A DNA stretch of 64,000 nucleotides from Bacillus atrophaeus (GCF_001584335.1 NZ_LSBB01000018.1:248001-312000), one strand, 5' to 3'. Positions 36,661 to 45,829 are shown, numbered from the stretch's first letter. Translations and numbers: made by a program. The notes: generated by a model not told the origin, from the letters alone.

Positions 36661-37188
36661 ATGACGAAAACAGAACATCATGAAGAAGCAGAGCAAAATC
36701 AGCAGGACCTTCCTGTTTCCATCACCGGGCGGATTGTCGGAACAGGTTTTACAGGCGGAATTTTATGGAGTTTAGTCGGTTATCTTTTTTATCTGTTTCA
36801 TTTTTCGGAAATCAGTCCAAATATGCTGCTGCAGCCGTTTGTGCTTGGAGAATGGAAAAAGCAGGCTTTAGGCACATGGATCAGCATTATTTTGATTGGC
36901 GTGATATCAATCGGCGCGGCGTTTCTTTATTTTGTTTGCTTTAAACGTTTTAAAACGATGTGGCCTGGTTTAATTTATGGGGCGCTTTTGTGGCTGCTTG
37001 TCTTTTTCGTTTTTAATCCGATTTTTCCCGATGTCCGCGGTGTAACCGAACTGAAGTCGGATACGGTGGTGACTACGTTTTGTCTGTATTTGCTTTACGG
37101 CATGTTTGTCGGATATTCTATTTCGTTTGAGTACAATGAACTGAATTCCGATAAGCTGGCGCGTGCGCTCGGCTCACCGAGAGAATAG
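36661..37188 (+). CDS. yqhR: YqhR, four-helix membrane protein
   Basis: 175 residues from ATG 36661, after GGAGGTG at about 7 bases. Four hydrophobic segments (about 28-48, 76-98, 105-125, 140-160). Conserved TGRIVGTGFTGGILWSLVGY near the first. Unknown function; family conserved in Bacillus. Monocistronic as seen, with aroQ 87 bases on. Confidence 0.8.
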   Translation: MTKTEHHEEAEQNQQDLPVSITGRIVGTGFTGGILWSLVGYLFYLFHFSEISPNMLLQPFVLGEWKKQALGTWISIILIGVISIGAAFLYFVCFKRFKTMWPGLIYGALLWLLVFFVFNPIFPDVRGVTELKSDTVVTTFCLYLLYGMFVGYSISFEYNELNSDKLARALGSPRE

Positions 37189-37275
37189 TGTATAATCCCT
37201 TTCCGGTATGGTAAAATGTTCACGAGAAGTGAACATTTTCATCGCTTTTAGAACATAACGGAAGGAGAGGTACAT

Positions 37276-37716
37276 GTGGCTCATTATTTAATATTGAACG
37301 GGCCGAATGTGAATCGGCTGGGAAAACGCGAGCCGGCTGTATTCGGAAATGACACATTAACGGATTTGGAGACGGGTCTGTTTCAATTTGCTGAAGCTGT
37401 ACAGATTCAGCTTACGTTTTTTCAATCGAATCATGAAGGTGATTTGATTGATGCCATTCACGAAGCAGAAGGCCAATATGACGGTATAGTGCTGAATCCG
37501 GGTGCTCTCAGCCATTACAGCTACGCGATCAGAGATGCTGTTTCGAGCATCAGCCTTCCTGTTATTGAAGTGCACTTATCTAATTTATACGCCAGAGAGG
37601 AATTCAGACATCAATCAGTTATCGCTCCTGCAGTGAAAGGCCGGATTATCGGCCTTGGATTTGAAGGCTATAAGCTTGCCGTTCGTTATCTATTGAATCA
37701 GCAAGGGGGAGAATGA
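37276..37716 (+). CDS. aroQ: AroQ (YqhS), type II 3-dehydroquinate dehydratase-like
   Basis: 146 residues from GTG 37276 (GGAGAGG upstream; the ATG two bases earlier is out of frame). The type II fold is clear: LILNGPNVNRLGKREPAVFG, LNPGALSHYSYAIRDAV, EVHLSNLYAREEFRHQS. The catalytic Arg is kept, but the residue aligned with the catalytic Tyr is Phe23 (REPAVFG in place of REPxxYG). It would convert 3-dehydroquinate to 3-dehydroshikimate; the substitution raises doubt about normal activity. Four bases before yqhT. Confidence 0.88.
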   Translation: MAHYLILNGPNVNRLGKREPAVFGNDTLTDLETGLFQFAEAVQIQLTFFQSNHEGDLIDAIHEAEGQYDGIVLNPGALSHYSYAIRDAVSSISLPVIEVHLSNLYAREEFRHQSVIAPAVKGRIIGLGFEGYKLAVRYLLNQQGGE

Positions 37717-37719
37717 GAT

Positions 37720-38781
37720 ATGAAACTGGAGAAATTACGCAATCTTTTCAAACAGCTGGGGATTGACGGACTGCTTATAACCAGCGGAACGAATTTACAG
37801 TATATGACGGGCTTTACGGGATCAGCCGGGCTTGCCGTCATATCGGAAGAACGCGCGGCGTTTATTACCGATTTTCGGTATACGGAACAGGCTAAAGCCC
37901 AAGTAAAGGGATTTGAAATCATTGAACACGGCGGAAGTTTGATTCAGACTGCTGCTGATACGATTAACGATTTTGGCATTGCAAAGCTTGGTTTTGAACA
38001 AAACAGCATGACGTACGGGACATACGCGTCATACCATGCGGTTGTGAACGGCGCGGAATTAGTGCCGGTTGCGGAATCGGTGGAAAAGTTGCGCTTGATT
38101 AAGTCTGATGAAGAGATTAAGATATTAGAGGAAGCTGCGAAGATTGCAGATGATGCTTTTCATCATATCTTAACGTTTATCAAACCCGGCATATCCGAAA
38201 TATCTGTTGCCAATGAGCTTGAATTCTTTATGAGAAGCCAGGGGGCTGACAGCTCTTCTTTTGATATGATTGTCGCGTCGGGCCTTCGGTCAAGCCTTCC
38301 TCACGGAGTGGCGAGTGAAAAATTGATCGAAAGCGGAGATTTTGTCACGCTTGATTTCGGCGCTTATTATAAAGGATACTGTTCTGATATTACACGCACC
38401 ATTGCGGTAGGCGAGCCGAGCGATAAACTGAAAGACATCTACCAGATTGTATTCGACGCCCAGGCGCTTGGCGTTCAGCACATCAAGCCGGGCATGACGG
38501 GCAAAGAGGCAGATGCATTGACAAGGGATCATATTACTGCAAAAGGCTACGGCCAGTATTTTGGCCATTCGACAGGGCATGGGCTCGGCATGGAAGTTCA
38601 CGAGTCACCGGGTTTATCTGCAAGGTCTTCGGCTGTTCTTGAGCCTGGCATGATTGTCACGGTTGAGCCGGGCATTTACATACCGGAAACGGGCGGCGTC
38701 AGAATCGAAGATGACATTGTCATTACAGAGAACGGATGCCGGACGATCACCCATTCCCCTAAAGAATTAATTATTTTGTGA
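37720..38781 (+). CDS. yqhT: YqhT, Xaa-Pro aminopeptidase/dipeptidase (M24)
   Basis: 353 residues. N-terminal creatinase-like domain (about 1-125), then the pita-bread metallopeptidase domain. Metal ligands: Asp pair in LDFGAYYKGYCSDITRT, His in GHSTGHGLGMEVHE, Glu in VEPGIYIPETGG, and Glu in VRIEDDIVI. It should release residues before proline. 24 bases ahead of efp, and such peptidases often lie next to efp, perhaps through shared use of proline. Confidence 0.92.
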   Translation: MKLEKLRNLFKQLGIDGLLITSGTNLQYMTGFTGSAGLAVISEERAAFITDFRYTEQAKAQVKGFEIIEHGGSLIQTAADTINDFGIAKLGFEQNSMTYGTYASYHAVVNGAELVPVAESVEKLRLIKSDEEIKILEEAAKIADDAFHHILTFIKPGISEISVANELEFFMRSQGADSSSFDMIVASGLRSSLPHGVASEKLIESGDFVTLDFGAYYKGYCSDITRTIAVGEPSDKLKDIYQIVFDAQALGVQHIKPGMTGKEADALTRDHITAKGYGQYFGHSTGHGLGMEVHESPGLSARSSAVLEPGMIVTVEPGIYIPETGGVRIEDDIVITENGCRTITHSPKELIIL

Positions 38782-38805
38782 TTGGATATATAGGAGGACT
38801 TGAAC

Positions 38806-39363
38806 ATGATTTCAGTTAACGATTTTCGTACAGGATTAACAATCGAAGTGGACGGCGGCATTTGGCGCGTTGTTGATTTCCAGCACGTGAAACCGGGAAA
38901 AGGCGCGGCATTTGTCCGTTCTAAACTGCGCAACCTGCGTACCGGCGCTATTCAGGAAAAAACATTCCGCGCAGGTGAAAAAGTAGCCAAGGCGCAAATT
39001 GAAACGAAAACAATGCAATACTTATACGCAAATGGAGACCAGCACGTATTTATGGACACAAGTTCATACGAACAGCTTGAGCTGAGCGCTTCTCAAATTG
39101 AATATGAATTAAAATATTTACTCGAAAACATGTCTGTACATATCATGATGTATGAAACTGAAACACTCGGAATTGAGCTTCCGAACACGGTTGAGCTGAA
39201 AGTTGTGGAAACAGAACCCGGAATTAAGGGCGATACAGCTTCAGGCGGAACAAAGCCTGCCAAAACAGAGACAGGACTTGTTGTAAACGTACCGTTCTTT
39301 GTGAACGAAGGCGATACGCTTGTTGTCAACACAACAGACGGATCTTACGTGTCAAGAGCGTAG
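38806..39363 (+). CDS. efp: Elongation factor P
   Basis: 185 residues from ATG 38806 after AGGAGG; an ATG six bases earlier is too near the site. Three beta-barrel domains. The modified Lys32 lies in the tip loop [14 protein letters not shown] rescues ribosomes at polyproline runs; in B. subtilis this Lys carries 5-aminopentanol. Two terminators follow. Confidence 0.97.
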   Translation: MISVNDFRTGLTIEVDGGIWRVVDFQHVKPGKGAAFVRSKLRNLRTGAIQEKTFRAGEKVAKAQIETKTMQYLYANGDQHVFMDTSSYEQLELSASQIEYELKYLLENMSVHIMMYETETLGIELPNTVELKVVETEPGIKGDTASGGTKPAKTETGLVVNVPFFVNEGDTLVVNTTDGSYVSRA

Positions 39364-39370
39364 GACGAAA

Positions 39371-39409
39371 GCAGAAAGCCTGCTCCTGATTAAGGGGCAG
39401 GCTTTTTTG
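39371..39409 (+). terminator. First terminator after efp
   Basis: aaagcctgctcc / ggggcaggctttt stem, then Ts. Confidence 0.9.
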
Positions 39410-39429
39410 TCATAAAGAACTCTTTAAGA

Positions 39430-39461
39430 CCGGCTCCCTTTAAGGAACCGGCTTTTTTTAT
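39430..39461 (+). terminator. Second terminator after efp
   Basis: aagaccggctcc / ggaaccggctttt-type stem (ccggctcc-ctttaa-ggaaccgg), then TTTTTT. Confidence 0.85.
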
Positions 39462-39558
39462 GCGCAAAACCGAATCTTTCTTTTATACGAAGATACCAAG
39501 ACTACTTCCTTCAGATAGAGCATATAGTATAAAAAAAGCGGGAGGTTAAGAGATTGCT

Positions 39559-39840
39559 ATGAGATTCTTTCTTGGTCAAATCAATTCTACTGTTTTAACA
39601 ATGGCTGGTTTAAGAGTTTTATCTTCATTAATTGAACTGACGGCGGCCATTGTGATGCTGGTGACAAACGATGTCAGAAAGGCGGTTGTGGTCAATAGTA
39701 TCCTTGCGATTGTCGGGCCATTAATCTTTATCATTACAATGACCGTCGGAATCTACCAAATTGCGGGGCAGCTTTCGTATGCCAAGCTGATTTTCATCTT
39801 TATCGGCGTTGTGTTCATTTTGGCTGGTGTCCATAAATAG
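39559..39840 (+). CDS. yqhV: YqhV, small membrane protein (DUF2619)
   Basis: 93 residues. Three hydrophobic segments (about 10-32, 43-65, 73-90). Starts MRFFLGQINSTVLTMAGLRV. Family found next to spoIIIA in spore formers; function unknown. ATG after GGGAGG at about 12 bases. Confidence 0.8.
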   Translation: MRFFLGQINSTVLTMAGLRVLSSLIELTAAIVMLVTNDVRKAVVVNSILAIVGPLIFIITMTVGIYQIAGQLSYAKLIFIFIGVVFILAGVHK

Positions 39841-39851
39841 CATGAGGACTT

Positions 39852-39880
39852 GTCATAAAGTCTGCCTCTTGTCATACATT
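39852..39880 (+). promoter_or_regulatory. SigE-type promoter of spoIIIA
   Basis: GTCATAAA (39852-39859), 13 bases, CATACATT (39873-39880), close to the mother-cell SigE consensus (-10 CATACA-T). 39 bases before the spoIIIAA start. SigE control of spoIIIA is known. Confidence 0.7.
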
Positions 39881-39918
39881 TTTAAAGAAGCCAATCGGTG
39901 AAAAAGGAGGAGGCTCTT

Positions 39919-40842
39919 TTGAATGAAATTGCAGAGGTTCTCCCTGAATCCATGAGAAATGCCCTTTCCGGCATTCCGGAACATGAACGGCTGCAAATAG
40001 AGGAAATCAGAATCCGGACAGAACGTCCAGTAGAACTGATCAGAAGCGGACAACCTCTCTTTCTGTCCTATATATGCACCGCAGAAGACGCGCATCTTAT
40101 CTTAAGCCGGTTGAGCAATTACAGCATGTATACGCTGGAAGAAGAGCTTAAGAAAGGATATGTAACCATCAGAGGCGGCCACAGAGTCGGATTGGCAGGA
40201 AGAGTTATCGTAGAAAACGGCAGTGTAAAGGGGCTTCGTGACATCGCGTCCTTTAACATACGGATTGCCCGGCAAAAGCTTCATATCGCGAATGAATTAG
40301 TGCCGTTTCTTTTTAAAGAGAATTGGCTGAACACGCTGATCATCGGTCCCCCGCAAACAGGAAAAACGACGCTTCTGCGGGATCTTGCCAGACTTTCAAG
40401 CAGCGGCATAAATAAAATTCCGGCAAAAAAGACCGGCATTGTTGATGAACGTTCAGAAATTGCCGGCTGTCTGCGCGGCATACCCCAGCATCAATTCGGT
40501 CAGCGAATCGACGTATTGGACGCGTGTCCGAAAGCGGAAGGACTTATGATGATGATTCGTTCGATGAGTCCCGAGGTTATCATTGTTGATGAAATCGGCA
40601 GAATGGAAGATTCAGAGGCCATCTTGGAAGCGCTCCATGCCGGTGTTTCCGTTATCGTGTCCGCACATGGCTGGACGATATCAGACTTAATGAAAAGGCC
40701 GTCGCTAAAGCTGTTATGGGAGGAAAAGGCGTTCGACCGTTATGTTGAACTATCAAGACGCAAGGGGCCAGGCACGGTAAACCAGATGTACGACAGAGAC
40801 GGAAAGGCGCTTTCGCCAAGCCGGGGTGTAAAGTCATGCTGA
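39919..40842 (+). CDS. spoIIIAA: SpoIIIAA, ATPase of the SpoIIIA-SpoIIQ channel
   Basis: 307 residues from TTG 39919, which follows AAAGGAGGAGG. Secretion-type AAA ATPase: Walker A GPPQTGKTTLLRD (about 140-152), Walker B EVIIVDEIGRMED, and the arginine-rich IRIRTERPVELI early on. It powers the mother cell-to-forespore feeding-tube complex. First gene of an eight-gene operon; overlaps spoIIIAB by 7 bases. Confidence 0.95.
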   Translation: MNEIAEVLPESMRNALSGIPEHERLQIEEIRIRTERPVELIRSGQPLFLSYICTAEDAHLILSRLSNYSMYTLEEELKKGYVTIRGGHRVGLAGRVIVENGSVKGLRDIASFNIRIARQKLHIANELVPFLFKENWLNTLIIGPPQTGKTTLLRDLARLSSSGINKIPAKKTGIVDERSEIAGCLRGIPQHQFGQRIDVLDACPKAEGLMMMIRSMSPEVIIVDEIGRMEDSEAILEALHAGVSVIVSAHGWTISDLMKRPSLKLLWEEKAFDRYVELSRRKGPGTVNQMYDRDGKALSPSRGVKSC

Positions 40843-41351
40843 AGCTGTTAGGTGCTGTTTTGATACTGGCGGCGACGACATGGACAGGTTTTGAAGCAGC
40901 GAAGGTTTATACGGAAAGACCGCGGCAAATCCGCCAGCTCCGGGCAGCCCTGCAATCACTCGAGGCTGAAATCATGTACGGGCACACACCGCTTCATACA
41001 GCCTCCCAGCAAATCGCAAAGCAGCTTGCCAAGCCCGTTTCATGTTTATTCGACTCCTTCAGCAAACAGCTGGATAGAGGAAGTGATTCAGCAAAAACCG
41101 CTTGGGAGCAAAGTTTAAAGAAAGTCTGGAACACCATGTCTATGAAAAAAAGCGAATATGATGTCCTGAAGCAATTTGGGGAGACGCTCGGGCTGCACGA
41201 CAGAGTCTCCCAGCAAAAGCATATCAAGCTGGCGCTCAACCACTTGGAAGCGGCAGAAACAGACGCCGAACGGGCGCAAGCGAAAAATGAAAAAATGCTG
41301 AAAAGCTTAGGATTTTTAGCGGGATTATTACTCATTCTTCTATTGATGTAA
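40836..41351 (+). CDS. spoIIIAB: SpoIIIAB, GspF-like membrane protein
   Basis: 171 residues. A membrane helix at each end (about 3-20 and 155-170) with a helical cytosolic or intermembrane domain between, of T2SF likeness (RQIRQLRAALQSLEAEIMYG). Platform partner for SpoIIIAA. Confidence 0.93.
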   Translation: MLKLLGAVLILAATTWTGFEAAKVYTERPRQIRQLRAALQSLEAEIMYGHTPLHTASQQIAKQLAKPVSCLFDSFSKQLDRGSDSAKTAWEQSLKKVWNTMSMKKSEYDVLKQFGETLGLHDRVSQQKHIKLALNHLEAAETDAERAQAKNEKMLKSLGFLAGLLLILLLM

Positions 41352-41373
41352 ACATGAGGGGAGCAAAAATAAA

Positions 41374-41580
41374 ATGGGAGTAGACGTAAATGTGATTTTC
41401 CAAATCGCCGGAGTCGGAATCGTGGTCGCTTTTTTACACACCATCCTGGACCAAATGGGAAAAAAAGAGTATGCCCAATGGGTAACGCTTCTTGGCTTTA
41501 TCTACATTTTATTTATGGTGGCGACGATCGTTGATGACCTATTTAAAAAGATAAAAGCTGTGTTTTTATTTCAAGGATAG
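41374..41580 (+). CDS. spoIIIAC: SpoIIIAC, small two-helix membrane protein
   Basis: 68 residues, ATG after GAGGGGAG. Two membrane segments (about 6-24 and 34-54) joined by the GKKEYAQWV turn. It ends 12 bases before spoIIIAD, which is a paralogous longer version. Confidence 0.93.
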   Translation: MGVDVNVIFQIAGVGIVVAFLHTILDQMGKKEYAQWVTLLGFIYILFMVATIVDDLFKKIKAVFLFQG

Positions 41581-41592
41581 GGGGGCTTACAG

Positions 41593-41988
41593 ATTGACAT
41601 CGTTCAAATTGTAGGTTTAGGGCTGATCGCCACATTCCTCTCCTTAATCGTGAAAGAACAAAAGCCGACATTCGCTTTTCTGATTGTCGTGTTTGCGGGC
41701 TGTGTCATTTTTTTGTATCTGGTGGATCAAATCTATGACATCATCAGAATGATTGAAAAGATAGCAGTAAATGCCAATGTGAATATGGTCTATGTCGAAA
41801 CCATTTTGAAAATTATCGGAATCGCCTATATCGCAGAATTCGGGGCCCAGCTCACAAAAGATGCCGGGCAGGGAGCCATCGCCTCAAAAATTGAGCTCGC
41901 GGGAAAGGTCCTGATCCTCGTGATGGCTGTTCCTATTTTAACAGTGATTATTGAAACGATTCTCGGACTTATCCCTTCAATGTCATGA
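41593..41988 (+). CDS. spoIIIAD: SpoIIIAD, membrane protein, apparently started at ATT
   Basis: 131 residues if read from ATT 41593 (IDIVQIVGLGLIATFLSLIV as encoded, Met by initiation). The frame is closed by the spoIIIAC stop at 41580. Between there and GTG 41650 no ATG, GTG or TTG lies in frame. GGGGGG at 41580-41585 is 7 bases before ATT. Starting at GTG 41650 would delete the first membrane helix, conserved in the family. Four membrane helices in all. SpoIIIA channel component. Confidence 0.85.
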   Translation: MDIVQIVGLGLIATFLSLIVKEQKPTFAFLIVVFAGCVIFLYLVDQIYDIIRMIEKIAVNANVNMVYVETILKIIGIAYIAEFGAQLTKDAGQGAIASKIELAGKVLILVMAVPILTVIIETILGLIPSMS

Positions 41989-42011
41989 CAGGAAAGGAGG
42001 CGGGAAGCTGA

Positions 42012-43220
42012 ATGAAGCGCTTTCGATGGATACTTGCTCTTGCGGCCGTTTTGATTTTTTGTCAAACGGAAAGTGTACAGGCTCTTCAGGATACGGAAGA
42101 AACCGCAGAAACCGCAGGAAGTGCTGATAAAGCGGATGAATTGGTGAAACAGCAGGCAGAGGCACTTGAAACCGACAGCATCGGTGAATTTTGGGATGAC
42201 ATCATATCCGAATATGGCGGGCTGCTCCCTGAAAGCCAAAAAGGAAGTTTACTTGAATTTATGAATGGTGAAAAATCGTTTTCTCCGCAAGAATGGCTGA
42301 AGGCACTTTTTTCTTATTTATTTCATGAAGTGCTCGCAAATGGAAAACTCCTCGGCACTTTGATTTTACTCACCATTTTCTGTGTCATTCTTCAGATGCT
42401 GCAAAATGCGTTTCAGCAAAGCACGGTCAGCAAGGTCGCCTACTCGATTGTATATATGGTCTTGATCATCCTTGCACTGAACAGTTTTCATGTAGCGATC
42501 ACTTATGCCAGCGAGGCCATTCAAACGATGACCAGTTTTATACTCGCCCTCATTCCGATGCTTTTGGCGCTGATGGCTTCCTCTGGTGGAGCAGTATCGG
42601 CAGCCTTCTTTCATCCCGTTATTCTCTTTTTAATGAATACAAGCGGTTTGCTGATCCAAAATATTGTGATGCCGCTGATCTTCTTGTCTGCAATTTTAAG
42701 CATTGTCAGCACAATGACGGATCAATACAAGGTAACGCAGCTTGCCGGTCTTCTAAGAAAAATCGCAATCGGAGCCCTCGCCGTCTTTTTAACTATCTTT
42801 CTTGGCGTGATCTCCGTTCAAGGCACCTCAGCCGCCGTTACAGACGGCATTACGCTGCGAACGGCTAAATTTATAACCGGAAACTTTATCCCCGTGCTTG
42901 GAAGAATGTTTACAGATGCCACCGATACAGTGATCAGCGCCTCCCTCCTTTTGAAAAATACGGTAGGCATCATCGGTGTCGCCATATTAATTTGCATCGC
43001 AGCCTTTCCTGCGATAAAAGTGCTTTCACTGGCTTTCATTTATAAACTGGCAGCCGCAATTTTGCAGCCGCTCGGAGGCGGGCCGGTCATTACCTGCCTG
43101 GATGTTATCAGCAGAAGCGTTCTCTATATTTTTGCGGCCCTCGCCATTGTTTCTCTCATGTTTTTCTTGAGCATTACCGTAATCATAACAGCAGGAAACC
43201 TTACCATGATGATGAAGTAA
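42012..43220 (+). CDS. spoIIIAE: SpoIIIAE, polytopic membrane protein
   Basis: 402 residues, ATG after AAAGGAGGCGGG. A signal sequence (FRWILALAAVLIFCQTESVQA) and a charged ectodomain (about 25-100) precede six to eight membrane helices. SFILALIPMLLALMASSGGA and LGRMFTDATDTVISASLLLK are conserved. Permease-like part of the forespore channel. Confidence 0.94.
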   Translation: MKRFRWILALAAVLIFCQTESVQALQDTEETAETAGSADKADELVKQQAEALETDSIGEFWDDIISEYGGLLPESQKGSLLEFMNGEKSFSPQEWLKALFSYLFHEVLANGKLLGTLILLTIFCVILQMLQNAFQQSTVSKVAYSIVYMVLIILALNSFHVAITYASEAIQTMTSFILALIPMLLALMASSGGAVSAAFFHPVILFLMNTSGLLIQNIVMPLIFLSAILSIVSTMTDQYKVTQLAGLLRKIAIGALAVFLTIFLGVISVQGTSAAVTDGITLRTAKFITGNFIPVLGRMFTDATDTVISASLLLKNTVGIIGVAILICIAAFPAIKVLSLAFIYKLAAAILQPLGGGPVITCLDVISRSVLYIFAALAIVSLMFFLSITVIITAGNLTMMMK

Positions 43221-43234
43221 AGGAGGCTTCAAGG

Positions 43235-43855
43235 ATGAGCTTTTTGACCGAATGGCTGACGAGTATCGTCTTATTCATCTTATTTGCGATTGTGATTGAT
43301 ATGCTGTTGCCCAACTCAAGCATGCAAAAATACGCAAAAATGGTGGTCAGTCTGCTGTTAATCGTCGTGATGCTCAATCCGATTTTTAAGCTTTTTAAAA
43401 CAGACCCCGAAGTGATCTTTGAGTATCTGACCGAAAACGGCCAATCCCAATCAGCTGACATAAAAAATCATATCAATTCTGAAAAAAAAGAAATACAAGC
43501 CACACAGCGTGCATATATTTTAGAAGAAATGGCTGTCCAATTAAAAAAGAAAGCGGAGGAGACGTTCAGTCATGATGCCTACAAGATAGAGAAACTCAAT
43601 GTCTCGGCAGGAGCAAAGGTAGATTCAGAAGAGGATATAACAGAAATCAGCGTGCATATGGCCCCGGCTTCTGAAAAAACCGTTCAAACGATCGCACCGA
43701 TTCACATCAACACGGACAAGACATATGAATCAGCAGACACCGCAGAAAAAAAAGAAGCAGAAAAAGTAAAAAAAGAGCTATCGGAAATATGGGAAATCGG
43801 CAGTGAGAAAATTACGGTTTATATGGAAGGCGGGGAGAGAAACGGCAATGAATAA
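43235..43855 (+). CDS. spoIIIAF: SpoIIIAF, membrane-anchored ring protein
   Basis: 206 residues. Two N-terminal membrane helices (about 7-28, 36-54; LLPNSSMQKYAKMVVSLLLI between) and an ectodomain with the YscJ/FliF-like fold at the C-terminus. Overlaps spoIIIAG by 8 bases. Confidence 0.93.
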   Translation: MSFLTEWLTSIVLFILFAIVIDMLLPNSSMQKYAKMVVSLLLIVVMLNPIFKLFKTDPEVIFEYLTENGQSQSADIKNHINSEKKEIQATQRAYILEEMAVQLKKKAEETFSHDAYKIEKLNVSAGAKVDSEEDITEISVHMAPASEKTVQTIAPIHINTDKTYESADTAEKKEAEKVKKELSEIWEIGSEKITVYMEGGERNGNE

Positions 43856-44543
43856 AAACGGATTGTGGCATGTTCTGAAAAAACAGTTGCTTCCGGGGCA
43901 AGCGAAAGACGGCGAAAAGCCCAAGCTGACCAAATATCATTACTTTCTGTTTGTGTTTGTACTCGGTGTATCCTTTATGCTTGTCAGTCAGCTCTTTTCT
44001 TCACCTGAGAAAGCCGGAAAAGACACGGCTGAAACAGCTTCAGCCGCAACATCAGTGGATCCTGCGGGGAGCGACGCAAAAACAGCCGCTGTTTTCAAAA
44101 CCTCTAAAGCTGATGAGCCTAAAAACTCCATTGACGATTACGAAAAAGAATACGAGAACCAGCTGAAAGAAATTCTTGAAACGATCATCGGCGTGGAAGA
44201 TGTCTCAGTTGTCGTCAATGTGGATTCAACTTCCCTGAAAGTTTTTGAAAAAAATAAATCAAGCAAAAATACCACAACGGAAGAAACCGATAAAGAAGGC
44301 GGCAAAAGAAGCGTGACTGATCAAACATCTGAGGAAGAAATCGTGATGATACGCAATGGCGACCAAGAAACCCCGGTTGTCGTTCAGACGAAAAAACCTG
44401 ACATACGCGGTGTACTCGTTGTCGCTCAAGGAGTGGACAACGTTCAAATAAAAAAAACCATCATTGAAGCAGTGACCAGAGTGCTGGATGTTCCAAGCCA
44501 CCGGGTTGCAGTTGCCCCTAAAAAAATGAAGGAGGATTCATAA
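43848..44543 (+). CDS. spoIIIAG: SpoIIIAG, intermembrane ring protein
   Basis: 231 residues from ATG 43848, with GGGGAGAG upstream in spoIIIAF. One membrane helix (about 28-48; YHYFLFVFVLGVSFMLVSQL), a disordered Ala/Thr/Lys-rich linker and a ring-building domain starting around YENQLKEILETIIGVEDVSV. A variable insertion rich in Lys/Glu/Thr (KNTTTEETDKEGGKR) splits the domain, as in the known 30-fold ring. Part of the inter-membrane conduit. Confidence 0.93.
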   Translation: MNKNGLWHVLKKQLLPGQAKDGEKPKLTKYHYFLFVFVLGVSFMLVSQLFSSPEKAGKDTAETASAATSVDPAGSDAKTAAVFKTSKADEPKNSIDDYEKEYENQLKEILETIIGVEDVSVVVNVDSTSLKVFEKNKSSKNTTTEETDKEGGKRSVTDQTSEEEIVMIRNGDQETPVVVQTKKPDIRGVLVVAQGVDNVQIKKTIIEAVTRVLDVPSHRVAVAPKKMKEDS

Positions 44544-44546
44544 ATT

Positions 44547-45188
44547 ATGCTGAAAAAACAAACTGTTTGGCTATTAACAATGCTCAGTCTCGTAGTGGTA
44601 CTAAGTGTCTACTACATTATGTCGCCGGAAAGCAAAAACGCTGTGAAAATGGAAAGCGCCTCTGGCAGCGGAGAAGTGGCTAAAGAGGAAAAACCAAAAG
44701 AGGAAGATAATCAAGATAAAACTGATACGAAAACAGAAGAAGAGAAGGGAACAAAGGATTCTAAATCAACCGAAGACAAAGAAACCTCTGCTGAAGCAAG
44801 CGGAAAGGACGGCACAGTTGTAACAGAGACAGCTGACGATGATCTCTTCACAACATACCGCCTTGATATGGAAGACGCCAGAAGCAAAGAGAGAGAAGAG
44901 CTGAATGCCATCGTTTCAAGTGACGATGCGACAGCGAAGGAAAAAAGCGAAGCATATGACAAAATGACAGCGCTCAGTGAAGCGGAAGGAACGGAAAAAC
45001 AGCTTGAAACATTGATCAAAACAAAAGGTTACGAAGACGCGCTGGTTAACGCAGAAGGCGATAAAATTAACATTACAGTCAAATCGGATAAGCATTCATC
45101 ATCAAAAGCGTCTGCGATCATCGACCTTGTCGCCAAAGAGATGAAAAGTATGAAAGACGTCGCCGTCACATTCGAGCCGTCAAAATAA
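44547..45188 (+). CDS. spoIIIAH: SpoIIIAH, SpoIIQ-binding channel protein
   Basis: 213 residues. One membrane helix (about 6-24), a highly charged linker (KEEKPKEEDNQDKTDTKTEE), then the SpoIIQ-binding YscJ-like domain (about 105-213; LETLIKTKGYEDALVNAEGD). It docks with forespore SpoIIQ across the septum. Last gene of the operon, followed by a terminator. Confidence 0.95.
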   Translation: MLKKQTVWLLTMLSLVVVLSVYYIMSPESKNAVKMESASGSGEVAKEEKPKEEDNQDKTDTKTEEEKGTKDSKSTEDKETSAEASGKDGTVVTETADDDLFTTYRLDMEDARSKEREELNAIVSSDDATAKEKSEAYDKMTALSEAEGTEKQLETLIKTKGYEDALVNAEGDKINITVKSDKHSSSKASAIIDLVAKEMKSMKDVAVTFEPSK

Positions 45189-45201
45189 TGGAAGCTAAAA
45201 C

Positions 45202-45231
45202 ACGCCCGCATATACTGCGGGCTTTTTTTTG
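45202..45231 (+). terminator. Terminator of the spoIIIA operon
   Basis: gcccgca / tgcgggc stem, short loop, eight Ts. Confidence 0.92.
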
Positions 45232-45342
45232 GCATTCATGAAACAGTTGAATTCAAAAGCCCGCTCCTGTAAGATAAACATAGTATGAACTTTTAGTAGT
45301 AACCTATAAAAATTGAAATTTAATACATAGGAGTGCGATTAC

Positions 45343-45816
45343 ATGTTAAATCTCAAAGAAATCCACGAACTTATAAAACGAATTGACGAATCATCCATTG
45401 ATGAATTCACTTATGAAAACGAAGGCGTCACTTTAAAACTGAAAAAGCATGAGGCAGGAACCGTTCAAGTGATGCAGCAGGCGCCTGCAGCGCCTGTTCA
45501 GGCACCGGCTCCGCAGGTGGCAAGTCCGGAGGCGGGGGCAGCTCCTGCTCAGGAAGCTCCGAAACATGATGAAAACCTTCACCAAATCAAGTCGCCGATG
45601 GTAGGAACATTCTATTCTTCTTCTTCACCTGAAGCGGGGGCTTATGTGTCAGCAGGCTCAAAAGTAAGTGAAAACACTGTGGTCTGCATCGTCGAAGCAA
45701 TGAAGCTCTTTAACGAAATAGAAGCGGAAGTTAAAGGGGAAATCGTTGAAGTATTAGCGGAAAACGGCCAGCTGGTTGAATACGGACAACCTCTATTTCT
45801 TGTAAGAGCAGAGTAA
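45343..45816 (+). CDS. accB: Biotin carboxyl carrier protein of acetyl-CoA carboxylase
   Basis: 157 residues. N-terminal helix, a Pro/Ala/Gln-rich hinge ([20 protein letters not shown]), then the biotinyl domain with the attachment Lys in [10 protein letters not shown] (about residue 121). It carries CO2 to the carboxyltransferase for malonyl-CoA synthesis. 13 bases before accC. Confidence 0.97.
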   Translation: MLNLKEIHELIKRIDESSIDEFTYENEGVTLKLKKHEAGTVQVMQQAPAAPVQAPAPQVASPEAGAAPAQEAPKHDENLHQIKSPMVGTFYSSSSPEAGAYVSAGSKVSENTVVCIVEAMKLFNEIEAEVKGEIVEVLAENGQLVEYGQPLFLVRAE

Positions 45817-45829
45817 GGAGATATATATC

